DNA of 64,000 nucleotides from Pseudomonadota bacterium (GCA_023412495.1 JAEYNP010000113.1:139325-203324), one strand, 5' to 3'; positions 18,410-27,490 are shown, counted from the first letter of the stretch. Made by a program: numbers and translations. Notes: generated by a model not told the origin, from the letters alone.

Positions 18410-19558
18410 ATGTACAAGAGAGTGAATCGAGCTTTGGCCATCGGGACGGCCGTCATGTGGATGACCTATACACCCTTTGCCGTGGCTGATACCGCCACCC
18501 CGGAGATGGTACAGGCAAAGACCACCCAGGTGCATGAACCCGTTCGGGAGGACGGTGGACCGGCGGGCGATACCCGGCCGGAGGAGGAAGGCCTGAAGCT
18601 CAATGAATACCTGACGCTGAACGGCCTGGTCGAAGTCGATGCGATCGTCGCAAGAGATTTTGAGGGCGCGGACACAAGCACCATCGAACTCTCCACCGTT
18701 GAGCTCGCCCTCGCCGCCCGGGTCGCGGAATGGGCAAGCGGCCTGGTCGTAGTCACCTATGAGGAAGATGACTTTTTTCTCGACCAGGCTAACATCACCC
18801 TGGGCAAGACGGAGAAAATGCCTTTCTTCCTCACCGCCGGCAGAGTCTATGTGCCGTTCGGTTATTTCGCCACCAACATGCTCCAGGATCCACTGACCCA
18901 ACTCCTCGGAGAAATCAACGTCGAGGGCGTAACAGCCGGCCTCGAGCTTTTCGGCCTCACCGGGGAATTCTTCGGTTACAAGGGAATGCAGGAAACCGGA
19001 GAGAGCGAATCCCTGAGAGGTGTCGGCGCGGCACTCACCTATGCCTGGGAGCAGGACGAAACCGCCCTCAACACCGGGATCGCCTGGGTCAACAATATCG
19101 CCGACGCCGAAGGGATAGCCGACGTACTGAGTGAGGGCGGGATCGATACCCTCGCCTCCCTGGTGAACGGCATCAGTATACATCTCGATGCTGGACACGG
19201 TCCCTTCGCCGTGATAGGCGAATACACCTCCGCGTTGGACAGCTTTGCATCCGACGAACTGGCTCCCGAAGACGGAGCCGAAAGCGGCGCCAAGCCCGCC
19301 GCCTGGAACACCGAACTCGCCTACACCACCGAGCTCTTGTCACGCGAGACGGTCATTGCGGCGGGTTACCAGGGTTCCCGCGAGGCCGTTGCCCTGAGTC
19401 TGCCCGAACAGCGGTTGATCGCCGCGGTTTCCATGGAGGTGGTCAAGAACACCCACGTGAGCCTCGAATATTATTATGACCAGGACTATGCCGTGGGAGA
19501 CGGCGGCACCGGCGAGGACGGTTACGGCTTCACCACCAGACTCGCCTATGCCTTCTGA
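18410..19558 (+). CDS. LbtU-family siderophore porin-like outer membrane protein
   Basis: This 382-residue protein has a signal peptide (MYKRVNRALAIGTAVMWMTY, cleavage after AVA) and then the LbtU-type barrel. The family hallmarks are LNEYLTLNGLVEVDA, the strand segment with LDQANITLGK and AGRVYVPFGYFATNMLQDPL. The product ends in an aromatic outer-membrane residue (TRLAYAF). LbtU of Legionella is a TonB-independent outer membrane protein for siderophore uptake; the same role here is inferred from family membership. I chose this ATG because it starts a proper signal peptide and follows GGAGCAAAGGAAG. The frame opens at 18311. The promoter carries two metal-repressor-like palindromes, consistent with iron control. 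Confidence 0.82.
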   Translation: MYKRVNRALAIGTAVMWMTYTPFAVADTATPEMVQAKTTQVHEPVREDGGPAGDTRPEEEGLKLNEYLTLNGLVEVDAIVARDFEGADTSTIELSTVELALAARVAEWASGLVVVTYEEDDFFLDQANITLGKTEKMPFFLTAGRVYVPFGYFATNMLQDPLTQLLGEINVEGVTAGLELFGLTGEFFGYKGMQETGESESLRGVGAALTYAWEQDETALNTGIAWVNNIADAEGIADVLSEGGIDTLASLVNGISIHLDAGHGPFAVIGEYTSALDSFASDELAPEDGAESGAKPAAWNTELAYTTELLSRETVIAAGYQGSREAVALSLPEQRLIAAVSMEVVKNTHVSLEYYYDQDYAVGDGGTGEDGYGFTTRLAYAF

Positions 19559-19580
19559 TAAGGAATAGAAATGATCAGCC

Positions 19581-19616
19581 TTGCATGGAAGCCGAAAAAT
19601 AATCGCTTCCATGCAA
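19581..19616 (+). terminator. 12-bp perfect hairpin after the LbtU-like gene
   Basis: TTGCATGGAAGC (19581-19592) and GCTTCCATGCAA (19605-19616) form a perfect stem around a 12-base loop, 22 bases after the porin stop codon. There is no U-tract on either side. It may partly terminate or stabilise the porin transcript while letting some transcription reach the next gene. It also shows that the open frame starting inside it is not the real start of the DUF2325 gene. Confidence 0.55.
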
Positions 19617-19661
19617 AAGAATCCGCCGCGGAAGACAAATTCGCCAATCTCAAACATCCGA

Positions 19662-20894
19662 ATGATCATGAACCAGCAGAACTCGAATCGGCAACCGCTT
19701 AGGCGGAAAAAACTATGGGAAATCGAAGAATGTTTCAAATGTGCGCTGATCGGCAGCTGCCTGACCCGCACCGAGCTGCGCAGGCTCGCCGAAGAGAAGG
19801 TCTTCGGCATCGAACCCGGCGCCGAAGACTATCAGCTGCATACCAGGTTTATTGCCATCGCAGGCCGCCAGGACTTGCCGGGCAAGACCCTGCATAAGTA
19901 CCTGGAAAAGAAGTTTCGGCAAGAGACCAGGAAATACTTATTGGTCGACACTGAAGAGGAGATCAAGACCCTCTGGGCGGCGGACCTTGCCGATGGTCGG
20001 CCGGACAGCGCCTGGTGGGCCGTGGTTACTCATCCCCTTGCCTCCATGGAGCTCGTCGCACAGTACTCCAGGGAATTGCATATGCTGAGCCACGAGGGAG
20101 TCGCCGGCTATCGCAGAAGAAAGGAGCTGATCGCCAACCTCCGGCTGAAGGTGTCGATGCTCGAAGAGGTGCTCGGTTCGGAACGGGAACTACACCTGCG
20201 GGAAAAACGGAGGCTGCAGGAAGAGCTAGCCGACCTCTCCATGAAGCTCGACGCCCGGGCCGCCGAGAGCCGCGAGAACAGCCGGCTGCGCGAGGAAATC
20301 GCCGCCCGGAACGAACGCTGCCGACTTCTCGAGCAGACCCTTCGCGAGTCGGTCGAGCGCCGGGAAAACGAGCGGCTGCTGCACCAGAATGCCGAACTTG
20401 CCGCCCAGATCGACGAGCTTTCCGCGGCCATGGCCGGGATGGCGGAACAGCGGCGCATTCTCGATCTGCGGGCAAAAGAGCGGGACAGGGAAATCTCCGC
20501 GCTGGAAAACATGCTCCTGCGTCAAGAGTCGGGGAGCAATGAGTGCTCAACCTGTGCCGACCGGGATACCGCCAACTGTCCCGGCATCAATCTCTGCGGC
20601 CAGACTGTTCTCTACGTCGGCGGCATGCACAATCTGGTCTCCCATTACCGGCAACTGGTCGAAAAATCCGGCGGCCGTTTCCTGCACCATGACGGCGGCC
20701 GAGAGGCCTCGCGCAATCTCCTGCCCAAGATGCTGGCCACGGCCGACGCGGTGCTGTGCCCGATCGACTGCGTCAGCCACGACGCCTGCAACTGCGTCAA
20801 GAAAATGTGCAAACGCTTTCGGAAAAGGTTCATCCCGATGCGGAGCGCGAGCCTCTCCGCCCTGGCCAGAGGCCTGACCCACATCGTTCAATAG
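19662..20894 (+). CDS. DUF2325 protein with coiled coil and cysteine motifs
   Basis: This is a protein of about 410 residues. An N-terminal domain carries CFKCALIGSCLTRTELRRL, a cysteine cluster. A long charged coiled coil follows (roughly residues 160-320, rich in REEIAARNERCRLLEQTL-type heptads). The C-terminal DUF2325 domain begins TVLYVGGMHNLVSHYRQLVE and ends with SHDACNCVKKMCKRFRKRFI. Just before it is a CSTC...NCPGINLC cluster that could bind metal or react with thiols. DUF2325 has no established activity. Starts at 19662 or 19668 are plausible; neither has a good ribosome site. It lies between the siderophore-porin-like gene and the small STAS-like gene in one direction, suggesting a shared iron-linked role. 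Confidence 0.78.
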   Translation: MIMNQQNSNRQPLRRKKLWEIEECFKCALIGSCLTRTELRRLAEEKVFGIEPGAEDYQLHTRFIAIAGRQDLPGKTLHKYLEKKFRQETRKYLLVDTEEEIKTLWAADLADGRPDSAWWAVVTHPLASMELVAQYSRELHMLSHEGVAGYRRRKELIANLRLKVSMLEEVLGSERELHLREKRRLQEELADLSMKLDARAAESRENSRLREEIAARNERCRLLEQTLRESVERRENERLLHQNAELAAQIDELSAAMAGMAEQRRILDLRAKERDREISALENMLLRQESGSNECSTCADRDTANCPGINLCGQTVLYVGGMHNLVSHYRQLVEKSGGRFLHHDGGREASRNLLPKMLATADAVLCPIDCVSHDACNCVKKMCKRFRKRFIPMRSASLSALARGLTHIVQ

Positions 20895-20934
20895 CATCTC
20901 TTCCCAACAAATACTCTCACTCGAAAGGAGCAAA

Positions 20935-21300
20935 ATGAATACCGAAAACCGATTGGAAACAATACAACGCAACGGCAACCTGCACATCAGACTCCATGGC
21001 CGGTTCACGCCCGAGACGGCGGAGGAGCTGACCCGGGCCATGGCCGAGACCTATCCGGGACAGGGCAACATCTTCATCCATACTGCCGGACTCGACTCGG
21101 TCGAGCCTGAGGCCAGGGAGGCCTTCGACCGCGGACTCGGAATGGCGCAGCTCCCTCGAGACCGGGTCTATCTGACCGGCCGAAAGGGGCTGGAAATCGG
21201 CTGGGACAGGGGCAAGGTGATCGTCTATGAAAAAAAGAAGACAGGCTGTTGCGGGCGCTGCCGAGGGCACAACGCACCTGTGAGGGTCGATTTCCAATAG
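20935..21300 (+). CDS. Small STAS-like protein with a C-terminal cysteine tail
   Basis: This 121-residue protein has an excellent ribosome site (AAAGGAGCAAA). Residues 1-100 alternate strands and helices like a STAS/SpoIIAA fold: NGNLHIRLHGRFTPETAEEL, then NIFIHTAGLDSVEPEAREAF, then LPRDRVYLTGRKG. No phosphorylatable DS motif in the normal place is obvious, so the family call is tentative. The tail KKTGCCGRCRGHN is cysteine-rich, matching the cysteine clusters of the DUF2325 protein 40 bases upstream. The two are likely co-transcribed and may interact. No known family was recognised with confidence. Confidence 0.75.
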   Translation: MNTENRLETIQRNGNLHIRLHGRFTPETAEELTRAMAETYPGQGNIFIHTAGLDSVEPEAREAFDRGLGMAQLPRDRVYLTGRKGLEIGWDRGKVIVYEKKKTGCCGRCRGHNAPVRVDFQ

Positions 21301-21361
21301 CCCCAAACTCCCGTCAATATAAAACCTTATCCGAATTGCGGACCAATCTTCCCCGAGCACC

Positions 21362-21391
21362 TGGACTAATCCTGATATCAGGTAGTATACT
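21362..21391 (+). promoter_or_regulatory. Candidate promoter with palindromic spacer for the CBS-PAS-GGDEF gene
   Basis: TGGACT (21362-21367) and TATACT (21386-21391) are 18 bases apart. The spacer contains the perfect 12-base palindrome CCTGATATCAGG at 21371-21382, which could be an operator. The gene starts about 110 bases downstream. Promoter elements are moderate matches only. Confidence 0.35.
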
Positions 21392-21503
21392 TAAGTAATC
21401 TCCAGCAGATAAATTGAAATGAAGACCTGGTTACATCATTTGCCAACCATAAGGACCGACCGCCAGACTCGTAACCACAGCCTTTTTCCTCAGGGGGGTC
21501 ACC

Positions 21504-23228
21504 ATGAAAAAACGAGTAGAGGATATTTACCGGCCTGAAATATACGCAGTCCCCCCCGACACTTCCGCCACCCTGGTCATGGATATCATGCGGGAGAAGA
21601 ACATCAGCTGCATCGTCCTCACCGAGGAGGAAAAACCTGTTGGAATCTTCACCGAACGGGATATCGTCCGGTATATGGCCCGGCCCCATGTCGATTTCGC
21701 CGACAACACCATCGACCGGTTCATGACCCGCGATGTCCACACCATCACCGCGGACACTATGCTGTACGAAGCTTTCAGCGTGCTCACCGAAAAGCTCATC
21801 CGCCATCTGGTGGTGGTCGACCACGAACACAAGGTCCAGGGCCTCGTCACCCAGTCCGACCTGCTCGACCACTTCGAATCCGAGTACCTGGAGAAAGGCT
21901 ATACGGTCGGGCAGATCATGAACAAGCGCATTATCACCGTCGATCCCTACGATAGCGTGGCCCGTGCGGCCAAGGCCATGGCCGACGGCTCGCTCAGTTT
22001 TCTCATCGTCTCCCGTCAGCTCCAGCCGGTGGGCGTGGTCACCGAGCGCGATATGGCTGGTTTCGCCGCGGCGGGCACGGATATCGAGAACACGATGATC
22101 CAGGAAGTGATGAGCAGCCCCGTACAGACAATCGGCGCCGATCAACTCGTCTTCAAGGCCACCGCCCGGATGCACGAGTACGACATTCGCCACCTGGTGG
22201 TGATCAACAGCCAGGGCAAGGCCATCGGGGTGGTTACCCAGACCGACCTGGTTCGCGGACTGGAAAGCAGGTTTATCGAGACGATGCGAGTCGTCGCCCG
22301 GGAACAGTCCGAGGAACTCGCGGAAACCCGGCGCCTTCTGGCGGAGAAGTCCCTCTTCCTCGACGCCCTCCTCAACTCAGCCATCTCCGCCGGGATTGTT
22401 CTCACCGACCGGGAACTGCAGGTCAGCCACCTGACCCATTCCGCCGAATTCATCCTCGGCATCACGGCACAGGATGTGGTGGGCAAGGACATCCGCACCC
22501 TGGTCGAGCATCGGAACATCCCCTACGGCCGGCTCGAGCAGGCGCTGGCCAGGATCTGCAACGGGGACACCTACACCTTCACCATGCAGCGCCGGGACAA
22601 CAATCGCTTGAAAACTATCCAGGCGACACTCTCCGGCACCTTCGATGGCGATACTCCGACGGGAGTTCTGCTCCTGCTCGACGATATCACCGATAAACGG
22701 GCCACCGAGGAAACCTTGCACCGACTAGCTTATTACGACACGCTGACCGGCCTGGCCAACCGGTCGATGTTCAGCGACAGGCTGAAGTCGGAGTTCGCCC
22801 GCTCCCGCCGCAACGACACACCCTTCTCCCTCATCTTCATCAATGTTGACGGCTTCAGAAATGTCAACACCACTCTCGGGCATCAAGCAGGCGACCGGCT
22901 GCTCCAGGGAATTGCGGGAAGACTCGACGGCCTGCTGCGGGAGAGCGATACTGTGGCGAGGCTCGGAAACGACGAGTTCGGCATCATCCTCGGCAACACC
23001 GCGACCACTGGAGACACCCTCAACGTTGCCAGAAAAATCTTGAAAAAGCTCTCTCCCGATTATGACCTGAACGGCACCGCCTTCACTGTCAGTTTCAGTT
23101 TTGGCTTGGCCATGTTTCCAATCCACGGCGAAAATGAAGAGACGCTCGTTCGCAATGCCGCCATGGCGCTGGACCAGGCGAAGTCGAGGGGAAGAACGAA
23201 CAGGGAGTCGAATATGGTGATAGCCTAG
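21504..23228 (+). CDS. CBS-CBS/PAS/GGDEF signalling protein with altered GGDEF motif
   Basis: This 574-residue cytosolic protein carries four CBS motifs in two pairs (about residues 8-125 and 135-255; HTITADTMLYEAFSVL and QTIGADQLVFKATARM are typical), a linker helix, a PAS domain (about 280-395) and a GGDEF domain (about 410-570). The active-site motif reads GNDEF instead of GGDEF, replacing the second Gly that contacts the nucleotide phosphate. An RESD matching the inhibitory RxxD site lies five residues before it. The protein may be a weak cyclase or a c-di-GMP or GTP receptor. CBS pairs usually bind adenine nucleotides. The ribosome site is CAGGGGGGTCACC. It stands alone between the iron cluster and the MacAB-like exporter. 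Confidence 0.9.
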   Translation: MKKRVEDIYRPEIYAVPPDTSATLVMDIMREKNISCIVLTEEEKPVGIFTERDIVRYMARPHVDFADNTIDRFMTRDVHTITADTMLYEAFSVLTEKLIRHLVVVDHEHKVQGLVTQSDLLDHFESEYLEKGYTVGQIMNKRIITVDPYDSVARAAKAMADGSLSFLIVSRQLQPVGVVTERDMAGFAAAGTDIENTMIQEVMSSPVQTIGADQLVFKATARMHEYDIRHLVVINSQGKAIGVVTQTDLVRGLESRFIETMRVVAREQSEELAETRRLLAEKSLFLDALLNSAISAGIVLTDRELQVSHLTHSAEFILGITAQDVVGKDIRTLVEHRNIPYGRLEQALARICNGDTYTFTMQRRDNNRLKTIQATLSGTFDGDTPTGVLLLLDDITDKRATEETLHRLAYYDTLTGLANRSMFSDRLKSEFARSRRNDTPFSLIFINVDGFRNVNTTLGHQAGDRLLQGIAGRLDGLLRESDTVARLGNDEFGIILGNTATTGDTLNVARKILKKLSPDYDLNGTAFTVSFSFGLAMFPIHGENEETLVRNAAMALDQAKSRGRTNRESNMVIA

Positions 23229-23239
23229 GAGCCTGGCCC

Positions 23240-24439
23240 TTATTCCGACCTCAGGGCCTCGACCGGATCGAGTCCGGCCGCCTGCCGGGCCGGGAGGATC
23301 CCGGCAACGATGCCGATGCCCATTGCCAGCAGTTCGGCGAGCACGACGAAACTCCAGGGCGTGTGGACGGGCAGAAGCGGCACGAAGACGTGGATGATCC
23401 AGGCTATGGCGGCGCCGGCCACAAGCCCCGTGCTGCCGCCCAGACCCGAAAGCACCGTCCCCTCGAGGAGAAAGAGTAGCAGGATGTGCTGCCTCGTGGC
23501 GCCGAGGGCCCGCAATAGGCCGATCTCAGCGGTGCGCTCGCGCACGGCGATGGTCATGATGGTGAAGATGCCGACGCTGCCGACGAGCAGCGAAATGCCG
23601 CCCAGGGCGCCCACAGCCACCGTCAGCATGTCGAGCACGGAGCCGAGCACGTCCAGCATCTGCTGCTGAGTGGTGATGGTGAAATCCTCCTGCCCGTGCC
23701 TGTTGATGAGGATGCGGCGGATGGCCGCCACCACCTCTTCCGGCTGATAGCCGCTGCGGTAGAGGACATCGATCTCCATCAACCCCTCCCGGTCGAAGAG
23801 ATCCAGGGCTCGCACCGCCGGGATGTAGATGGTGTCGTCCATGTCGAAGCCCAGGATCTGCCCTTTCGGTTCCATCACCCCGATTACCCGGCCCGGCTGG
23901 TTGCCTACCTGAATTCGCCGGCCCAGGGGATTCTCCCCCGGGAACAGTTCTTGGGCCACTTTGTCTCCCAGCACCACGAAGGGCCTGGCCAGCCGGGGAT
24001 CGTCCGGCGGCAGGAACCGGCCGGTCGCCACCCGCAGGCGGAAGGCCCTGTCCATCTCCGGCCCCACGCCGTAGAGGGTGATGCGCCGGGTGCGGCCTTC
24101 AGCCTTCACCTCGACATTGCCCTGGACCATGGGCACCACCGCCTCGACCTGGGGCAGCCGGCGCAGGGCGTCGCAATCCTCCAGCGTCAGCAGCCGCTCT
24201 GATCCGAGGATGCCCAGGGTAGTGCCCATGGTGGTCACCTTGCCGGGATTGATGGCGATGAGGTTGGTGCCGAACTGGGTGAACTCGGCGATCACGAAAC
24301 GCTGCAAGCCCTCGCCCATGGAGGTGAGGAGGATGACGGCGCCGATGCCTACGGCGATCCCGAGGCCGGTGAGGAAGGACTGCAGCCGCTTAGCCCGGAT
24401 GGAGGCGGTGATGAAGCGGATCTGGTCGAGGATCTGCAT
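23240..24439 (-). CDS. ABC transporter permease, MacB/FtsX type (second permease)
   Basis: This 399-residue membrane protein has one N-terminal helix (RLQSFLTGLGIAVGIGAVIL), a large periplasmic MacB-PCD domain (about 45-240) and three C-terminal FtsX helices. The conserved RTAEIGLLRALGATRQHILL coupling segment sits near residue 310. It ends LPARQAAGLDPVEALRSE, typical of this family. It is the last gene of an exporter operon with another permease of the same kind, an ATPase and an adaptor, so the two permeases probably form a heterodimer. The substrate may be a lipoprotein, peptide or small molecule. Confidence 0.93.
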   Translation of the reverse strand: MQILDQIRFITASIRAKRLQSFLTGLGIAVGIGAVILLTSMGEGLQRFVIAEFTQFGTNLIAINPGKVTTMGTTLGILGSERLLTLEDCDALRRLPQVEAVVPMVQGNVEVKAEGRTRRITLYGVGPEMDRAFRLRVATGRFLPPDDPRLARPFVVLGDKVAQELFPGENPLGRRIQVGNQPGRVIGVMEPKGQILGFDMDDTIYIPAVRALDLFDREGLMEIDVLYRSGYQPEEVVAAIRRILINRHGQEDFTITTQQQMLDVLGSVLDMLTVAVGALGGISLLVGSVGIFTIMTIAVRERTAEIGLLRALGATRQHILLLFLLEGTVLSGLGGSTGLVAGAAIAWIIHVFVPLLPVHTPWSFVVLAELLAMGIGIVAGILPARQAAGLDPVEALRSE

Positions 24440-24451
24440 GGCCAGCCATCC

Positions 24452-25660
24452 TCAATGTCCGGAGAGCGCCCGGATCGGGTCGAGGCGGGCCGCCCGGCGC
24501 GCAGGCAGGAGCGAGAAGACAAAACCGGTGGCCAGGGCGGTTCCCATGGCCGCCGCCACCGCCCATGCGGGCGGCATGGTCTTGAACTGCGGATAGAGCT
24601 GGGCGATGCCCCAGGCCCCGGCAAAGCCGAGGATCAGGCCGAGGGCACCTCCGATGGCGGAGAGAAGCAGGGCCTCGCTGACCAATATTGTCATGATCCG
24701 CGCCTTCGTCGCCCCCAGCGCCTTGCACAGGCCGATCTCGGCGGTCCGCTGGACCACCGACATGAGCATCACGTTCATGATCAGGATCCCGGCGACCACC
24801 AGGCTGATAGCGGCGATCCCGGCGACGGTCAGCGTCAGCGTTCCCATGATCTTGTCGAAGGTGGCGAGCACCGAATCCTGGGTGATGATTGTCACATCCT
24901 CCTCGCCGTGGTGGCGCCTGGCGATGGTCTCGGTAATGAAGGTCTTCAATTTGGGCAGGGTTTGCTGATCCTTGGCCTCGACGAGGATGCGGAAGAGGCC
25001 GCTGGTGTTGTAGAGCATCTGGGCGAAGGCCACGGGCACGATCACCAGTTCCTGGGTGTCGAAACCGAGCGATCTGCCTTCCGAGCTGAGGATGCCGATC
25101 ACCCGGCAGCGGTATCCGCCAAGCCGGATCAGTTCGCCCATGGCCGACTCACGGCCGAAGAGTTCCGCATGGACCTTGCTGCCGATGACGCAGACCGGCC
25201 GGGCGATATCCCAGTCCTCGTCGGGCAGAAAGCTGCCCAAGGCCAGCTGCAGGTGATGGATATCGAGGAAGGAGGTGGTCGAGCCGAGCACCGGGACCTG
25301 TCGTTCCCTCCCCCGCCGGACCGCGTGCAGCTCGCCGATATTGAGCGGCGCGACCCTCCCGACAAGTTCGCTGCGCGTGAGCGCCAGGGCATCTTCCAGG
25401 GTCAGGTCCCGCGGCGTCTCGCCGACCAGCGTCGCCGGGGTGTTGGAAGCGGTTTCGGCCCGACCGGGAATGATGATGACGAGATTGGTGCCGAGCGACG
25501 AAAACTGATCGACGATATAGAGCCGGGCCGCGTTGCCGATGCCGGTGAGCAGGACCACGGCGGCCACGCCGATGCTCATGGCCAGCAGCATGAGCCCCGT
25601 GCGCACCCGGTTGCTGCCGAGACTCGCGAGGCCGAAACGGAGGATATCCAGCGGCCGCAT
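24452..25660 (-). CDS. ABC transporter permease, MacB/FtsX type (first permease)
   Basis: This 402-residue protein has the same architecture as its downstream neighbour: an N-terminal helix (NRVRTGLMLLAMSIGVAAVV), a periplasmic core and three FtsX helices with the RTAEIGLCKALGATKARIMT motif and an ARRAARLDPIRAL end. It lies 4 bases after the ATPase gene and 12 bases before the second permease gene, so they are one transcript. The two permeases share the fold but differ clearly in sequence, consistent with an old duplication and a heterodimeric transporter. Confidence 0.93.
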   Translation of the reverse strand: MRPLDILRFGLASLGSNRVRTGLMLLAMSIGVAAVVLLTGIGNAARLYIVDQFSSLGTNLVIIIPGRAETASNTPATLVGETPRDLTLEDALALTRSELVGRVAPLNIGELHAVRRGRERQVPVLGSTTSFLDIHHLQLALGSFLPDEDWDIARPVCVIGSKVHAELFGRESAMGELIRLGGYRCRVIGILSSEGRSLGFDTQELVIVPVAFAQMLYNTSGLFRILVEAKDQQTLPKLKTFITETIARRHHGEEDVTIITQDSVLATFDKIMGTLTLTVAGIAAISLVVAGILIMNVMLMSVVQRTAEIGLCKALGATKARIMTILVSEALLLSAIGGALGLILGFAGAWGIAQLYPQFKTMPPAWAVAAAMGTALATGFVFSLLPARRAARLDPIRALSGH

Positions 25661-25664
25661 GCCC

Positions 25665-26339
25665 CTAGCCTCCGCTGTCGAAGGCCAGCCGACCGTCCAC
25701 CACCCGAACGCGCCGGCGGGCCCGGTCGCCGATCTCCGGATCGTGGGTCACCACCACCAGGGTCTGGCCGGCCGCGTTCAGCCGCTCGAGCAGTTCGATG
25801 ATCTCCGCCCCGCTGCTGCGGTCGAGGTTGCCGGTGGGCTCGTCGGCCAGCAGCACCGCCGGCCGGTTGATCACCGCCCGGGCGATGGCCACGCGCTGGC
25901 GCTGGCCGCCGGACAGCTCGTCCGGCTTGTGGTGGCGCCGCTGGGCAAGGCCGAAACTCTCGATAAGCGATGCGCTCCGCTCGTGGCGCTCGCGGGCCGC
26001 GACGCCAGCCAACATCAGCGGCAGCTCGATGTTCTGCTGGGCGGTGAGCCGCGGGATGAGATGGAAAAACTGGAAGATGAAGCCGATCTTCAGGCTGCGG
26101 GTGGCCGCCAGCTCGCGGTCGTCGAGGCTCGTCACGTCCTTGCCGTCCAGGAGATAGGTGCCGCTGTTCGGGGTGTCAAGCAGGCCAATGATGTTCAAAA
26201 GCGTCGACTTGCCCGAGCCCGACGGTCCCATGATCGACAGATACTCGCCGGCGTCGATGGCAAGCGACACGTGGTCCATGGCCCGGACCTCCTGACCGCC
26301 GACCGTGAAGGTCCGGCTGATGTCGCGCAGTTCGATCAC
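25665..26339 (-). CDS. ABC transporter ATP-binding protein (MacB/LolD family)
   Basis: This 224-residue stand-alone ATPase has Walker A GPSGSGKST, a Q-loop (FIFQFFHLIPRLTAQQN), the signature LSGGQRQRVAIARA and Walker B AVLLADEPTGNLD followed by the H-loop VVVTHD. The LSGGQ, the QRVAIARA stretch and the TGNLD extension place it in the MacB/LolD/FtsE mechanotransmission group. It powers the two FtsX-type permeases encoded directly downstream. It overlaps the adaptor gene by four bases. Confidence 0.95.
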   Translation of the reverse strand: MIELRDISRTFTVGGQEVRAMDHVSLAIDAGEYLSIMGPSGSGKSTLLNIIGLLDTPNSGTYLLDGKDVTSLDDRELAATRSLKIGFIFQFFHLIPRLTAQQNIELPLMLAGVAARERHERSASLIESFGLAQRRHHKPDELSGGQRQRVAIARAVINRPAVLLADEPTGNLDRSSGAEIIELLERLNAAGQTLVVVTHDPEIGDRARRRVRVVDGRLAFDSGG

Positions 26340-27490
26340 TTCAGACCCTCGTCACCGGCCTCGACCACCGCAGCCACCCCATCCTTGAGGCCCTCGCGGT
26401 CAATGGTCGTGACCACCTGTTCGCCTTCCGCCACCCCTTCCCGGATCTCGGTGAACTGCCAGTTGGCGAGCCCGGTTTGCACCTTGCGGTACTGCAGGCG
26501 GCCGGCCGCCCGGTCTAAAACATAGACATGGCCGTCCTTCAACAGCGCCTCGCTCGGGATCCGCACCACCTGCGGCCGGGATTCGAGGATGATCTCGACG
26601 TCGGCACTGTAGCCGACCAGGAGATTGAGACTCTCCACAGGCTCGTCGAAATCGACCTCCACCTCGACGGTGCGGGCCTGCTTCGCCTGCTCCAGAACAT
26701 AGGGCGAAATCGCCCGGGTCATGCCCATGAAGGTCTTCTTCGGGAAGGAGTCAAGGGTTATGCGGGTGGGCATCCGCGGCCGGATCTGGGCGGCGTCGAT
26801 TTCGTCAATGGGCGCGGCCACGTAGAGGGAATCCAGGTTGATGAGATCGACCACCGGCAACGTGGCGATGCCGGGAGGCGAGGGGGTGATGTACTCGCCG
26901 ATCTCGCCGTTCACCTCGGCCACGATACCGGCAAAGGGCGCGGTGATGACAGTCCGCTCGACCATCGCCGCCGCCGCATCGATCCGGGCAAGACTCACCC
27001 CCTTTTGCGCCTCGGCGGCCCTGCAAGCGGCTTTTCTGGCAGCCGCAGTGGACACGGCCTCCTCGTAACTCGACTCGGAGGTCCCTTGGTTCTTGCGCAG
27101 CTCGGTCTGTCGCTTGGCCTGACGCTCGGCATAGTCAGCCGTAAGGCAGGCCTCCCGGGCCGAGGCCTCGGCCACCGCCGCCTGCTGCCGGGCAAGCTCC
27201 AGCTCCGCGGTCAGATCCTTGTTCCACAGGGTGACCAGCAGCCGGCCGGCCTCGACCTTATCCCCCTTTTCCACATCGAGGACGGCGATCCGTCCGCCCA
27301 CAGCCGGCGCCAGCAGGGCCCGGCGCCGGGCCTTGACGGAGCCGGCGCGGGTGTTGGCCACTGAGGCTTCGACCGTGCCAACGTCCGCCGTCTTGACCGC
27401 AACGGTAATCGGTTTTTCGCGGCTGAGATAGATATAGCCGAAGGACCCGCCGGCCAGCAGCAGGATGAGTATGAGAAATAATCGTTTCAC
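26336..27490 (-). CDS. MacA-like periplasmic adaptor of the ABC exporter
   Basis: This is a HlyD/MacA-family membrane fusion protein of about 384 residues. An N-terminal anchor helix (RLFLILILLLAGGSFGYIYL) is followed by a lipoyl half (RALLAPAVGGRIAVLDVEKG), a long alpha hairpin (about 95-170, AELELARQQAAVAEASARE) and the second lipoyl half (VITAPFAGIVAEVNGEIGEY). It links the inner-membrane transporter to an outer-membrane channel; no TolC-like gene is in this operon, so one would be borrowed. I chose a GTG at 27490 just before the anchor helix. A TTG at 27529 would add 13 residues, and neither has a good ribosome site. Confidence 0.88.
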   Translation of the reverse strand: MKRLFLILILLLAGGSFGYIYLSREKPITVAVKTADVGTVEASVANTRAGSVKARRRALLAPAVGGRIAVLDVEKGDKVEAGRLLVTLWNKDLTAELELARQQAAVAEASAREACLTADYAERQAKRQTELRKNQGTSESSYEEAVSTAAARKAACRAAEAQKGVSLARIDAAAAMVERTVITAPFAGIVAEVNGEIGEYITPSPPGIATLPVVDLINLDSLYVAAPIDEIDAAQIRPRMPTRITLDSFPKKTFMGMTRAISPYVLEQAKQARTVEVEVDFDEPVESLNLLVGYSADVEIILESRPQVVRIPSEALLKDGHVYVLDRAAGRLQYRKVQTGLANWQFTEIREGVAEGEQVVTTIDREGLKDGVAAVVEAGDEGLK

